Assembly: GCA_016858145.1 (NCBI GenBank)
Contig: JAEHOE010000231.1
Coordinates: 35,282-99,281, forward strand
Reading direction: 5' to 3'
Length of the DNA: 64,000 nucleotides
Source: Edaphochlamys debaryana
Lineage: Eukaryota > Chlorophyta > Chlorophyceae > Chlamydomonadales
The number at the start of each line of letters is the position of its first letter. The stretch's first letter is position 1. This document shows positions 33,643 through 45,879 of the stretch, piece after piece. The notes under the pieces are model-generated. The model searched no databases and had not been told where the DNA came from. It saw only the letters and a list, made by a program, of their open reading frames with translations. Both the position numbers and the translations under genes were made by a program.

Positions 33643-36600
33643 ATGGGCTTCACCCTAGGGCGCTATGTGGCTCTCAGCGTGCTGGCAGCTTCGGCTGTGG
33701 TGTACCATGCCTTCGCGACGCGGCAATAGTGAGTCCGGCGCAAGCTTGGAAAGCCCCTGCCCCGTTGCAGCGTTGTCGTGCTTCGTGTTGACGGAGGCCG
33801 GGCTCGATTCTGCACGTTGCTTGCCTGGTGCTCGGCATCTAGACTGTGCCTTGCTGTCCCTGCGCACCCGCAGCTTCTATCGCAGCACCATCTACCTGTC
33901 GTCATCAAAGGTCGCGGTTGCAGCCATGGGGAACCTTGCATTTGCGCTGGCGCTCGTTACACATCAGCTCGTTATCAAGGTGGGTGATCGGGCGCATGTG
34001 CCGCTGGGTGGTCGCGTCCGTTCGGTTTGCTGCTTGGGCCCCCCAGCTCTCATGGTCCTGACAACCGCGCAACGCCCTCGTGCCGTTACAGTTGTTCTTG
34101 GGCAGCCTGCGGGACATAGAGCAGGAGATGATCCGGGAGCGTCTGAGCAGTGCAGTCATGGAGTCCCTCTTGGCGCTCACAATCTTCCGTGAGGAGTTCT
34201 CCACCTTCTTCGTTGCTATGTTCGCTAGCCTGGTGTTCATCAAGGTCATGCACTGGCTGGTGCAGGTGGGCCCGGGTCGAGCGGTTGGGTTACGGTGTGT
34301 GGGCTAGGGGTGGGGCCCTTTGGGGTTGCGTTGTGAAGAGGGACTCCCTCTATATCTCCCAGTGGGGTGGTTCGATGACAAGAACGGCGACAGCTACGTG
34401 CGAGCCATCCGCGCAAGATAGCCAGCTTCCAAGTGCATCTCTCAGTGCTCGGGACCGGCACGGGTTTCGGCTGACGCCCCCCACCGCTAATCAACCCCAA
34501 TCCTTGCTGCCTGGCCCCCAGGACCGTGTGGATTACGTGGAGGTCACCCCCACCATATCTATCCTGGGACACGCACGTATCGTCCTCTTCATGGCACTGC
34601 TGCTGGTGAGCGGTGGCAGGAGCTGATGCGGAGTGCCGGGGCCACCCCAGTATGGAGGGGCTGCCAACCATCTCCCCAGGTGCTCCGTTTGCCCTCCTCT
34701 CCTCAACACCCATCTCTGGCACCATGCCTGCAGGCCATCGACGCCGCCTTCCTGCAGTACACCATCGCGGGCACTATCCAATCCTCTGGCCAGTCGGTCA
34801 TGCTGCTGTTCGCGTTCGAGTACGTCATCCTGGTGAGTCGCTGTGCCGGCCGCTGCTCGGGTACCCGACATCAAACTGCCTCCCACGTCAGAACCTTGCG
34901 ACCATCACTGGTCGGGCATGGCAACCGTCTAGTGTATATGTGGGACTGACGCGCACCCTTGGCGTCCCCCTGCCGCCTCAGGCCTCCACTATCATCCGCT
35001 ACGCCCTCAAGTACGGCATGAGCATGGTCGACCTTGCCATGGACGGCACCTGGACGGTGGGGCGGCGGCACGGGGGGCTCTAGGAGTCGGCGGGGGCCGG
35101 GGCTGTGTGCGCGAGCCGTGCGTCAAGGCCTCTGGAACCAGTGCGACTGCGGGCCCCTGCCGCCTCGTTCCTTGCAGGGCAAGGGCACAGCCGTGTTCTA
35201 CCTGGAGCTCATCGCCGACCTGCTGCACCTCTTTGTGTACGCCACCTTCTTCGCCATCGTGTTCATGCACTACGGCCTGCCGCTGCACCTGGTGGGGGAG
35301 CCCGGGGAAGATGGGGGGGGGGACCAGGGGCCGGGTCTGGCGAGGGGGGGGGTTCGCTCTGCAAGGGATGCTGCGCATGCAATGCGTGACATGTGTCCTC
35401 CATTGTGCCTCGTCTCTTCCACCCCTGGCCCTTCTTCCGCCTCACCTTCCCTCGTCTTCCTCCCTCCCCAGGTCCGCGACCTGTACAGCACGTTCCGCAA
35501 CTTCCGCTCGCGCATGCACGACTTCCTGCGCTTCAGGCAGGTGACGGCCCGCCTGGACCGCTTCCCGGACGCCAACGCGGAGGACCTGCGCCGCTGCGAC
35601 GGGGTGTGCATCATCTGCAGGTGGGCGGGGCGCGGGGGGGCATGGGGCTCGGCAGCAACGGGGAGGACTACCCGGTTTCAGGCTGTTTCGCCACCGCCCT
35701 GCCGCGCCGGCAACCCCTAATTGGCCCTCATACCTTTCCCCACCGCAGAGAGGAGATGGCCGAGGCTGGCACCAACAAGCGCCTGTACTGTGGGCACGTG
35801 TTCCATCTGCACTGCCTCAGGTGGGCGCCGTGCAGGGACAGGGGAGCTGAGAGTACATGTAGCGGGAGTTCACTGGCATCCCAAGCTTACGTGACATCCG
35901 GAGTGCTGACCCTTCCCCGCCCTCCCGCCCCCCTCCTCGCAGGTCCTGGCTAGAGCGGCAGCAGAACTGCCCAACTTGCCGTGCCTCCGTCTTCCGCCGC
36001 CCTGGGCAGCCCCCGGCCCCCGCCAACGCTGCCGCAGCTGCTCCGGCCGCGGTCGGAGATGCAGCTGCGGCGGGCGCTGCCGACGTCGGTGCCTTGGAGG
36101 GCCCCGCCGAGCCTCCTCCGCTGCGCCACCCGGACCCCGTGGAGCCCGTGCACCGGCCCGTGGAGCCACACGCCGCGGCCGCAGCCGCAGTAGCCGCCCT
36201 GCGCCACCGCAGGGCGGGAGCCGGCGGCCCGCCTGCCGCTACGCCTGGCACCCCACCGGCCTCAGCGGCAGCGGGCGGTGCCTCCGCCTCCTCTTGGACC
36301 GCGGTCCCGGGTGCCTCTGCGGGTGCCGCCGTGGCTGCGGTGGCGGCCGCTGGCGGCTCCCCCGAGGCCATGCTGTCCGGCGCCCTGACAGCCCTGCGCG
36401 CGGAGGAGTCCCGCCTGGTGCAGCGCCTGGCCACCCGCCCGGGGCTGCAGGCGGGCGGGCAGCCGCAGCCCGCGCACTCGCAGCAGGCCTGGGTGGCCGC
36501 GGCCGCCTCGGAGCTGCACGTGGTACGGGCCCGCATGCGCCAGGTGGAGGCGGCACTGGCGCACGTCAGGGTGGAAAGGGCACGGGCTGCCGCAGCCGCT

Positions 36601-37632
36601 TTCACGGCCCAGACCCACGCCGCCGCAGCCTCAGCACCGCCCATCGCCGAGGGGGCGGCTGCGGACGGGGCGGCGGCCCCGCAGATGCCTGCGCCTAGCC
36701 CCTACCCCACAATTCCCATGAGCGGTGGGCCGCCCTTCATGCCACCGCCCGGCCCTGCGGGCGCGGGCGCCTCTGGGGCTGCCTATCCGCCTCTGTGGCC
36801 CCCCATGCACATGCACATGCATATGCACCCGGGCATGCTGGGCGCCATGGCCCCGCCCTTCGGCCCCATGCCGGCCTTCATGCCGATGCCGGTACCCGTG
36901 CACATGCCCGTTGTACCCATGGCCCTGCCGGCGGGGTCGGGCCCCGCCTCCGCCTCCGGCCCCGGCCCCACGGTGGCGGGCGTGCTGGTGCCCCTGCACC
37001 ACCACCAGCTGGCGGCGGCGGCAGCGGCGGCGGCGGCCTCGGCAGCGGCGGCGGCCATGTTTGGCGGCATGGGCGGCATGTTCTTTGTGCCAGCGGGCAT
37101 GCCGCCGGCCGCAGCCGCACCTGCAGCCTCGTCTCCCCCCGTGCCCGACGGGGCCTCCGCGACCCCCGCCTCAGCGGCAGCTCCTGTTCCGGCTACCAGC
37201 GCAACGCCTGCGCCAGCCGCCGAGGCCCCCAAGGCCAGCGTGGGGGTCGCCCCGGCCCCGCCACCTGCCGCCTCCTCAGCGGATTTGGGTGCGGGCCCAT
37301 CCAGCGAGGGCCTCGATGCCCCGGCCCCCGTTGCCGAGCCCTCCAGCGCCGGCGCCGAAGCTCAGGAGTCCACCACGACAGAGCCTTCCGCCCAAGCGGC
37401 GGCGGCACAGTCGGAGGCCGAGCCTGAGCCGGCGCCTGAACCGCAGCCAGTGCGCGAGCGTCGGACGGAGGCCGCCGCAGAGAGTTCCGCACCCGCCGCC
37501 GCTGAGGCACCTGTTGGTGTGCAGCCGGCGGGCGGCGAGGCCGGTGGCTCGGGCGACGAGGGCAAGGGCGACGACGACCCCGCAGAGGAGATGCGCCGCC
37601 TCCGCCTGCAGCGCTTTGCGGGGCCGCAGTAG
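33643..37632 (+). CDS. HRD1: ERAD E3 ubiquitin ligase HRD1 (synoviolin)
   Basis: Ten exons (33643-33728, 33874-33979, 34092-34265, 34522-34605, 34734-34832, 34982-35056, 35178-35291, 35472-35620, 35749-35820, 35943-37632) sum to 882 residues. HRD1 is the membrane ubiquitin ligase that retrotranslocates and ubiquitinates misfolded ER proteins. Residues 1 to about 250 form the multi-pass membrane domain, starting with a signal-anchor-like helix (YVALSVLAASAVVYHAF). A RING-H2 finger follows with Cys292, Cys295, Cys310, His312, His315, Cys318, Cys329 and Cys332 (CIIC, CGHVFHLHCLRSWL, CPTC), all zinc ligands present. The remaining 550 residues, nearly all in the last exon, are Ala/Pro-rich and low complexity, with a Met/His-rich patch near plus-strand 36800-36930; animal and yeast HRD1 are 550-620 residues in total. 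TGTAA follows at 37708. Confidence 0.95.
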
Positions 37633-37707
37633 GGCGGAGGGTGTCTGGTGTGGGGCGGCGGCCGAGGGAGTGGTGGGTGGTTTTCGGGGCGCGGGTTCCG
37701 GGGCGGA

Positions 37708-37712
37708 TGTAA
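37708..37712 (+). promoter_or_regulatory. TGTAA polyadenylation signal for HRD1
   Basis: TGTAA lies 76 bases after the HRD1 stop codon. Confidence 0.6.
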
Positions 37713-38230
37713 TTGCTCACGTTACCGCAGAATTCCGAGAGCCAGCAGACACAGGGTTGGAGACTTCCGAGCGGGACGAGGGCATGGCGCAGCAAGCAGC
37801 TGTGAGGTAGCGCGAAGGCGAAAGCATTGTGTGGTAGCGTGAAGGCGCTTTGCCGGCGAGTCTGAGTTCGTGCGGAGGGTGGGGAGGGTCGAGGGAGGGT
37901 AAGCATGGGTGCACGGATGCAGGGACGGCCTTTGCAGACGGCCGGTTGCGCTAGAAGAGCGCGGGGGTCGGGCGCTCACGGCGGAGCTCAGATTCCGCCT
38001 GGCCAGCCTCAGCATACAGAGCATGCCTGTAAGCGGGACGGAGAGGTCTCCGGGTCACCAACCACTGAGCTGCGCAGCAGTCGGGGCTTGCGGGTTGGCA
38101 CTTATGCATGCCCGGTGGGTCGCGAGCGGCGCAGGGGGCTGCGGGGGAGGGAGGCCGCGAGGCACGAGCGTTACGGCGTGCACGTCGCCGCTGCCGCATT
38201 GCGACCTGCGCGGAGGCGCGTTGCGTAGCC

Positions 38231-38360
38231 CAATGCAGCATGCGCGGCTCGTCGCAGCAACCCTAGCTAGATCGTGCGTCGGGAAGGGCCACCGGATGAG
38301 GATAGCGCAATGCAGCATGCGTGCCTCGTCGCTGCAACTCTAGCGTGCCTCGGGAAGACG
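38231..38360. repeat. Diverged direct duplicate, spacing 77 bases
   Basis: Two copies share CAATGCAGCATGCG, then GCTCGTCGC or CCTCGTCGC, then GCAAC, a CTAG and CGGGAAG, starting at 38231 and 38308. Weaker related pieces (GCATTGCG near 38195, GCGGCATGCGGCAAC near 38425) suggest older copies. Confidence 0.6.
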
Positions 38361-38660
38361 CAGCTTTGGGGGCTCGAGGGCCAGTGCGTTGCGCGTGCGG
38401 CCTTACGGTCCGCGGCCGTTAGGATGCGGCATGCGGCAACCGGCGACGTACGTCCTGGCCGACGTGGACCCGAGACCTCTAGTGCTGACCTCTGGCCACC
38501 AACAGCGCGCTTGCGCCCGATCGCGTTAGCCGAGAAAGGCGAGAAAGCACAGAGAGACTTCAAGGCATGCTTGCCGAAGTCCGCTTTGCGCCCTCCAAGC
38601 CGCATTCTTCAGTGGTCCTGGCGCATCATCTTTTGTAGACACGTTCGGTATCTTGAAAAG

Positions 38661-41600
38661 ATGAGAAAAGTATTTGTTAATATCCCCGCTGACCGCGAGG
38701 GCCTCGTCCTGGATGTCCTCCAGGGCGCCTGCCAACTCAAGTGAGTCGGAGTAACCTGTTTGGCAAGGCAACGCATCCGTTGCGTGTTTCGCCTGCGTGG
38801 CGGGCGAGCTTCGGTGTGCGCGGTTCCGGGACTGGCCTGCAGGGCCGAGTAGGGCCGGTGGACTGCCTCTAGTGACGCATGGGTGCCTAGGCTGTCGACG
38901 GGCGCGGGTATCACTACTTCGAGTGAGTGCGATCCGGTGGTCGCTCCTCACGACCTTCACCCCACCCCGGCCCCGACCTCCCCAGGAACGTCACCCGCAG
39001 CACAGATGGCGACACGTCCACGCTGTCCTGCTACATCACCTGCAAGGAGTCGGGCGTGGTGCTTCATGAGCTGGACAAGGGTGGGGCGGGGGTGGAAGGG
39101 CAGTGCTAGGCGCAGTACGCCTGACGCACCGCCAGCAACTGCCTGGGGCTCCAGACGCATAGAGGGTGACTGGAGGAGCGCCGCCGCCCTAACTGGCGCT
39201 GCTTGGAGTGAGCTGACCTCCCCAAGGCCAGGATCGTGCCTGCTCGCCCCCCTGCCCGACCCACCTGGGCCGCATCGCCCCCCCCCCCTGCCTGCGGCCC
39301 GGCAGTCGGCTGCGGTGTGGCGTACGGCAAGGTGGCCCTGCTTCCCGTACACCTGGTCAAGCCGCTGCCCAACCTGCGCGAGCGGCACCTCACGGAGCTG
39401 GTCCGGAAGAGCACGTGGACGCTCAGGGTGGGGCTGGGGAGGGGGGAGGGCGAGAGGGGGTGGGGGTGAGCTGGGGTATGGTAGGTAGTGCAGGGAGCTG
39501 AGTCCTGAATCTGTCGGCCCGTAGCAATCAGAAGAAGTGGTATCGCACTAGACGCAACCGCTGAGCTGCTGCCGATGTAAAGCTGTCCCCATTCCCCCAC
39601 CCCCCTTGTCCTTGCCGCGTCCCCTCGTCCCTCGCCCGCCCCCCGCCCAGGGCCGCATGGCCACGGAGGAGATCATGACCAGCGTGCTGGCGGGCACGGA
39701 GCTGGACTTCGACTACCTGGGGTGCGCTTGTGTTTGTGTGAAGGGCTGCTCGCATGAGCCTGGGAGTCTCAGGCGCGGTAGTTAGCCGGCCGGCCGCGAG
39801 GGGATTGTGGGAAGGGGAAATGGGTCATTACGGGTGTCAATAGCCGAGGACTCAGGCGAAGCACGAAGGAGCGGAGCAGGCCTACCGAGTGCTCTCAAGC
39901 GTACGGCAGCAACCCATGCGGAACCCGGGGCGGGGGGCGCGTGATGTCGGTACCGCGCAGCAAGGGACTCCGAGTGAGTTCCCCGCATGCTGCGCAGCCA
40001 AGGCCCCGCCCCGGCGGATGGGCGGGGCTGGCGTATGCGTGCGGATGCGGAGGGGCGGCACGCCCTGGGGAGTGTCCACCAACACGACGCTGGCGAGCAG
40101 AGGGCTTAGATGTTAGTAGGGAAGAGAGCAGGAGCCGGAAGCCGAAGGAGGCGGAGCGCGCACTTACTGGCGACGTCCAGAGGGCCGATGGTCCGAGATG
40201 TTCGCGAGCGCGGCGTAAAATAATCGGGTAGCTAGCTTGTGTTCGTGTGTATGTTTTGGGGGGGGGGGCAACAGGCACAGGGACACGGAGGGCATGCGAG
40301 TGGATAGCTCCATGCTTGATGCCGCCCCACCAAGCTGCTCACGGCCTCCCCATATCGTACGCTTATCTCTTACCCCCGCCCCTCCCTGGTCCTCCCCGCC
40401 GCCAGCTTTGTGGTGGTGGCAGGGTGGATCGCGGCGGTGAGCAGCGGGGGTCACCAACCGGGGGGTCGCAACTCACAGGGCCCCTATGCCAAGTTCCTCC
40501 CCTCCCCCTCTCCCCCTCTCCCCCCCCCCCCCTCCCCCCCTGCCCCCCTGCAGGTGGGCCTGGCCACCAACAACGCCGTCATGATCGTGGCCTCCATGCT
40601 GGTGTCGCCCCTCATGGGGCCCATCCTGGCCTTCAGCTTCGGGGTCAGCGGTGAGGGGGGGGAGGGGAGAAATGGGAATGGGGGGGGGGGGGGGGCGGAG
40701 GGGCTGGGAAGAAGGAGGGGGAGACTGCAGCCGCCCAACCACAGGCCGGGTAGGCGAGCAGAGCGCAGTGCAGGAGGCTGGCCAGGCCGCGCACTGCCTC
40801 ACGCGTAAGACCGCCCCAGGCCCCTCTCGTTGCTGACACCTGCCCTCCCTCCCGCTTGACGCCCGCGGACTGGTGCGCCGTGTGCAGTGCACGACCGCTA
40901 CCTCATCATGAAGGGTGCGAGGGGCGGGGGGCTGCCCGGGGGCACGGACTGGGCGGCACGCGCGGCGGACTCTGCATGCGGCAGCGCTGCAGCGGTGAGC
41001 GGCCCGGTGGTGCTTTCACCACACCCGCCCCCCCCCCCCTACACGCCCCTCCCCCAGGCTTCATCGCCGAGGTGGTGGGGGGCGCCGTCACCTTCACCGT
41101 GGGCCTCATCACTGGCTTCGTGGTCTCGGGGTGGACTGGTGTCGCACACACATACGATTGGCCCACGGGTGAGGCGGGGGCGAGGGCAGAGACGGGCTGG
41201 GCGGGCGTACGGGCCTCGGGAGCGAGGGGGTGAGAGGCACGGGACATTCCAAGGTATGGCGGATAGGCTTTGTCGGCTGAGCCCCCCCCTTAACTTGCGC
41301 CCCACGCCCGAGGCGCCATATATCAGTTTTTATGTTACCATGAACTCTGAAGCAAAGAGCGAGGTCGTCGCGTCAAGTTTGCGCGGCGTTGCGAGGATGT
41401 TGCCAGGGATGTTGCGGTGCCGACCCTGGGCCTCAAACCTTGCCCGCTCAAGCCGGGACCGAGCGTGATGTCGTTATCCTGCCTTATGCAACTCATACTT
41501 GCGGTTTGAGCGGTAGTCGCAACGCTTTGTTGCGTCGGCGTGTTCCACCCGACTCGCCCGACGACGTCCTCGGCCCCCAGCCCCCCCGAAGGTTCGCGCG

Positions 41601-44600
41601 GAGCGCGCCTCACATCCCCGCGCTGTGCACCGTGCCTGCACTGCATACCATTGCCAAAGGCACGGGACATGGCGAGGCGTTGCGGCGAGAGTTTCTGGCC
41701 CTGTGTGATGCCAGCACAAAGCGGTGACGAGGGATGCCTCGCACCCCTGATGCCCTGCCATCTGGCTCCCTGATCCACACTGTTTCTGGAGCCGCCCATT
41801 CGCCATGCCCCTCCTCCCTCAGGCGAGATGTCCAGCCGAGGGCAGCCCAGCGGCCTGATCGTGGGAGTGCTGTTCGCGGTGCCCTCGGGAGCCGGCGTGG
41901 CGCTGAGCACGACACAGGGAGGCAAGCGGGGGGGCGGGGGCATTGAGGGACACGTTTCCGTCATGTGATCCTTGATGAACGGCAGCCGTTGTGGAGGCGG
42001 AGTGAGGCAATGGTGGCCGGGCCCGCGGGGCAAAGCCGCCCTGACCTGACTTGTAGAGCTCCAGGTCATCCGCTCACCGGCCCCCCGCCCCCCCCCAGGC
42101 GCCAACGCGCTGGTGGGAGTGGCCATCGCCGCCTCGCTGCTGCCCCCCATCGTCAACTGCGGTGTGTGTGTGTGTGGGGGGGGGGGGGGCACCGTATGGA
42201 GGCGGGGGGTAGGGAGGAGGGGCAGCTAAGGCTGTACGGCGATGGACTGGTGGGAGAAGCCTGCGTGGGGAGAAGCAAGGGGGGGTTGCAGGTCGCAAGG
42301 GCTCTCATCAGAAGCACCCTCGCGGCAGACGGGGGCCCAGTGGGCACGGGCATGTGCACCTTGATGCGTACAGGCTCGACCATGCCTCCTGCCCCCTACC
42401 CCGTGCCCCTACCCGCAGGCATGTGTGTCGGCTTCGCAGCGGCGGGAGCAGGTGCGGCGCTTGCATCTGTTGTTCGTGATGCGGTGGGAGGCACCCGATG
42501 CCCGTCAGGGGTGCCCCTGTGGTCGTGAACCCACCAGGTCACGCTTGTGTGTTCGGGGCTGCTCGTGTAACGCGTGTGGTTGTAGGGGGGGAAGTGGTGG
42601 TGATGAATTTATCTCTGCTGACGGGTGCGGCCCGACACCCTCGCGATGCCCCCATCACTGCCCCCCCCTCCCCCCGGCGCAGTCCGCGCCAACCTGTCCC
42701 AGGAGGAGTTCTACAGGTGGGCGGCCCCAGGGGGGGGGGGCTGGGTGGATGGGGTTATCGGGCCGCCCCTGGGCAGCTGCACTGCCCCCATGGTGTTCTG
42801 AGGGTCAGGAGTCGTGCTAGTCACGTGGAGATGTATCAATTCGCCCCGCCACGCTGGCGGTTCGGCAGCCCATGCGCCCAGGCCGTCCAGGCTAGCGTTG
42901 CCTACCGCGCGTCCCGTCCCGCCACACACACCCTCCCCCCCTTCCCCCTTCCCCCTTCCCCCTTCCCCCCCTTCCGTGCGGCCCCAGGGTGGGCTCCATC
43001 AGCCTGGCGCTGTACGGCGTCAACGTGATCTGCATCTTCTCGGTGTGCCTGCTGTTCTTCTGGATCAAGGTGGGGGCGGGGAGGGGGGGGGGCGGGTGCG
43101 AGCGGTTTCCACCCGTTCACGCCTCCACGACCGCCCAGTGCGCAGTGAAGTTACAGCCCTGTATCTGCTTACGCATCTGCATCAAGTGCCGGCCCTCCGC
43201 CCGAACTCCCCTCCCCCCAGGACATCCGCCGCGTGCGCAAGCAGCTCACGGTCTACACCCACCTTCCCCCCGTCACTCCGCGCAAGGTGAGGACCGGGAG
43301 GGCTGCATGGAGCGATCGTGGAAGCGGGGGTCCGCAAGGCGGGGCGCTGTAAGCTGTGCGATGAGGAGGAGGCAGGGGAGACGTGCTCAAGTCACACGTC
43401 CGACTGGCGGTTGGGGAGTGGACACAAGCCAGCATCCGTGACCCCGCCCCCCCCCGCCCCCCCTCCCCCCTCCTCGCCTGCAGGTGGACAAGCCTGAGGT
43501 CAAGGCGGGTCGCAGCCGCAAGAAGGCCAGCGGCGGGGGCGGGGGCAGCGCCGTGAGCATTGGGGCGGCGGCGGGAGCCGCAGCCGCAACGGGGGCCCAG
43601 CAGGTCACTATCGAGGTACGCTGGAGGGGGGAGACCCAGTCTCCTTGTAGGCCCTGGGCGGTGACCTGCAGCGGTAAATTATGTGTATCAGTGGTTCAGC
43701 CTGGTTTTGCTTCGCGCCCCGGGCCCAAGTGCCCACTACCATTTAGCCCTCCATGAGCGCCCCCCCCCCTCCGCCCTTCCCTCCCCTGCCCACTCCAGAT
43801 GCAGCCCTCCCACACCAGCGCCAGCGGTGCGGCCCCGGGCGCCTCCGCCGCCTCCAACGCCTCCATGGCCTCCACCGTGTCAACGGCGTCCAGCGTGGAC
43901 GGGCAGGCGCGTGGGGGGCGAGGGCGGGCTGGGGGCGGGGGGCTGCCCCGGGGAGTGTACCAGGTGGCCGCCAGGCGGTGGCGGGGATGCCCGGGCCTTG
44001 ACTCCTAACCCGTGCACATTGCACCCAAACGCGGGCTGGCGCTTCTCAGCCGCGGAGGTGGCCGGGTCCTGGCCGTGATCCTGCACGCGCCCGCGCCTGC
44101 TCCCCGCTCCCGTGCTGGAGCCGGCGCTGGGCAGGGGCACGGGCGTGGCGCCCTGACCCCGCCCCGCCCCGCCCTCTCCGCCCCATCTCTCTTCCCTCTC
44201 GCCCCCCACCTCCCCCCGTTCCACAGGACGGCCTACGCCACCGCTCCAAGCGCGGCAGCCGCCTGGGCAACCTGTCGGGCGCCTTCAGCGAGGCCCTGCT
44301 GGGGGCCGCGGGGGGCGGGGGCGGGGCCGTGCCCTCGGGCGGCACCGACAACAGCACCGTGAGCCTCAAGCTGGCGCTGCTGCTGGGGGCGTTGGTCAAG
44401 GGGCAGCAGCAGTCGGCGGCGGCGGGGCGGGCGCCGTCCAACGCCAGCGTGGGCTCTGCGGGCAGCAAGAAGGCCCCGCCGCCGCGGGCCCTGGGGCGGG
44501 GCTGGCAGCGGCTGCGTCAGGTGGTATTGGAGGAGGAGCTCTCGCTGCAGGCGAGGAGGGGGGGAAGGGGGGGGGGTCGGAGGAGGGTTGGGTTGACTGG

Positions 44601-44995
44601 GAAGTGAGGACAGCGGGGCCCATGGACTGAGTCTGCAGTGCACGTTGCAGTGCTGCAGCGCGGGCACGAACACTCCTCTCCTCCCTTGCTGCCCCCAGGA
44701 GATCCTGGAGGCTGCCGAGGCCGCGGCGGAGGCGGCCATTGCCGAGATGACGGGCAAGCGGGGCACGCTGGCCCTGGGCCCGGGCCCGGGGCCGGGCGTA
44801 GAGCCCGTGGAGGAGGGCGATGAGGCGCTGAGCGACGGCAGTGACAGCAGCACTGAGGAGGAGGAGGGCCAGGCGTGCAAGGGCGGGGCGGGGGCCAACG
44901 GCGGCGCTGAGGGCGCGGCCAAGGGCGAGGAGGGCGCGGCCAAGAAGCCCGTGCCGGCTGCAGCGGGTGCACAGCTGGGTGCGGGCACAGAGTGA
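38661..44995 (+). CDS. DUF389 family multi-pass membrane protein
   Basis: About 18 exons encode roughly 613 residues. The N-terminal domain (MRKVFVNIPADREG at 38661) and the membrane region (ASMLVSPLMGPILAFSFG, GGAVTFTVGLITGFVVSG, GVLFAVPSGAGVALSTTQGG, GVAIAASLLPPIVNCG, then LALYGVNVICIFSVCLLFFW) match the DUF389 family, which is widespread in bacteria and of unknown molecular function. Visible exons include 38661-38740, 38986-39080, 39306-39427, 39651-39721, 40406-40436, 40554-40650, 40888-40914, 41058-41168, 41823-41921, 42099-42161, 42419-42451, 42683-42716, 42988-43069 and 43221-43286. The C-terminal third (from 43484) is a low-complexity Ser/Ala/Gly tail ending in an acidic Glu/Ala helix. 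The intron after 41921 starts with GC. Near 44520 the end of the penultimate exon is ambiguous (44520 or 44550, both in frame). Confidence 0.85.
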
Positions 44996-45879
44996 TGCGG
45001 GCGGGTTGGGGCATTGGGGCCAGGGAGCGGGTGCGAGCTGAGCAACTGAGGCGCTCTATGTGCAAATGATGGTTTGATTCTGATCCTTGGGCGCTGTACA
45101 TTGTGTATCAGAGGCTGCTCACATGCTTCTATTTCTGCCTGGAGTTGGGCCATGCTACAAGTTGGGGGCCGAAAGGCCGAGGGGGCCGTGCTGCTCGTGG
45201 CATGGCGAAGGATGTCTTGGTCAGCTTGTGGTCAACCCTGGTGGTATCTGCCGTCAGTGCTGTCCGGAGGCGCCACCGCCGATCAGTTGTGTACAGTCGC
45301 GACGCGTGAGCAGGCGTGACAATGGTTTGAAATGACATTTCCGGCGTACTGATCTTGCTGAACAAGCTGCAGGCGCTGTTGGGCGTTGTGGTTGCTGAGC
45401 TCATGCTGGCGGCGCAGGGTACAGTAAGCCAACAAGCTGTGAGGGCCACAAGGTTGCGGGCTTTCGCCTTGGCTCTATGGCCTGTACTTCCGTGACTCTT
45501 AATTGGGTGAGTCGAGTGTCAGGTGCAGTCCGCTTGGAAGCTATTTGCCAGGACATTCTCGATTTGCTGGTTCAAGGCAGGGGTCAGGCCCCTGGTTCAA
45601 GGTGTGTGAGGCTGGTGGCCTTGTTGTGCCCTGGCCAGTTGTGGACTCGTTGGTTGAGTATTAAAGCCAGGTGATGATGGTGCCAGGGAAGGTTGGGGAG
45701 GTGCTGCAGTAGGCCACGCTTTGCAACCTGCACCAACGCTTTGTTCGGGAGGCCCTGGGCATGCGGATGTGGTGTGGAGTTGTGGTGACGCCCTACCCCA
45801 CTGCACCTGGCTGCCACCTGCACAGGGAGCAAGAGTGTGCACATCTACCGCACGGAATGCCTACACCGTTGCGGGCAGG

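Larger units (their letters stand above)
37633..38660. other. Intergenic region between HRD1 and the DUF389 gene
   Basis: It contains the HRD1 3' UTR, the presumed promoter of the next gene, and a diverged duplicate of about 55 bases starting at 38231 and 38308. No gene was recognised. Confidence 0.5.
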
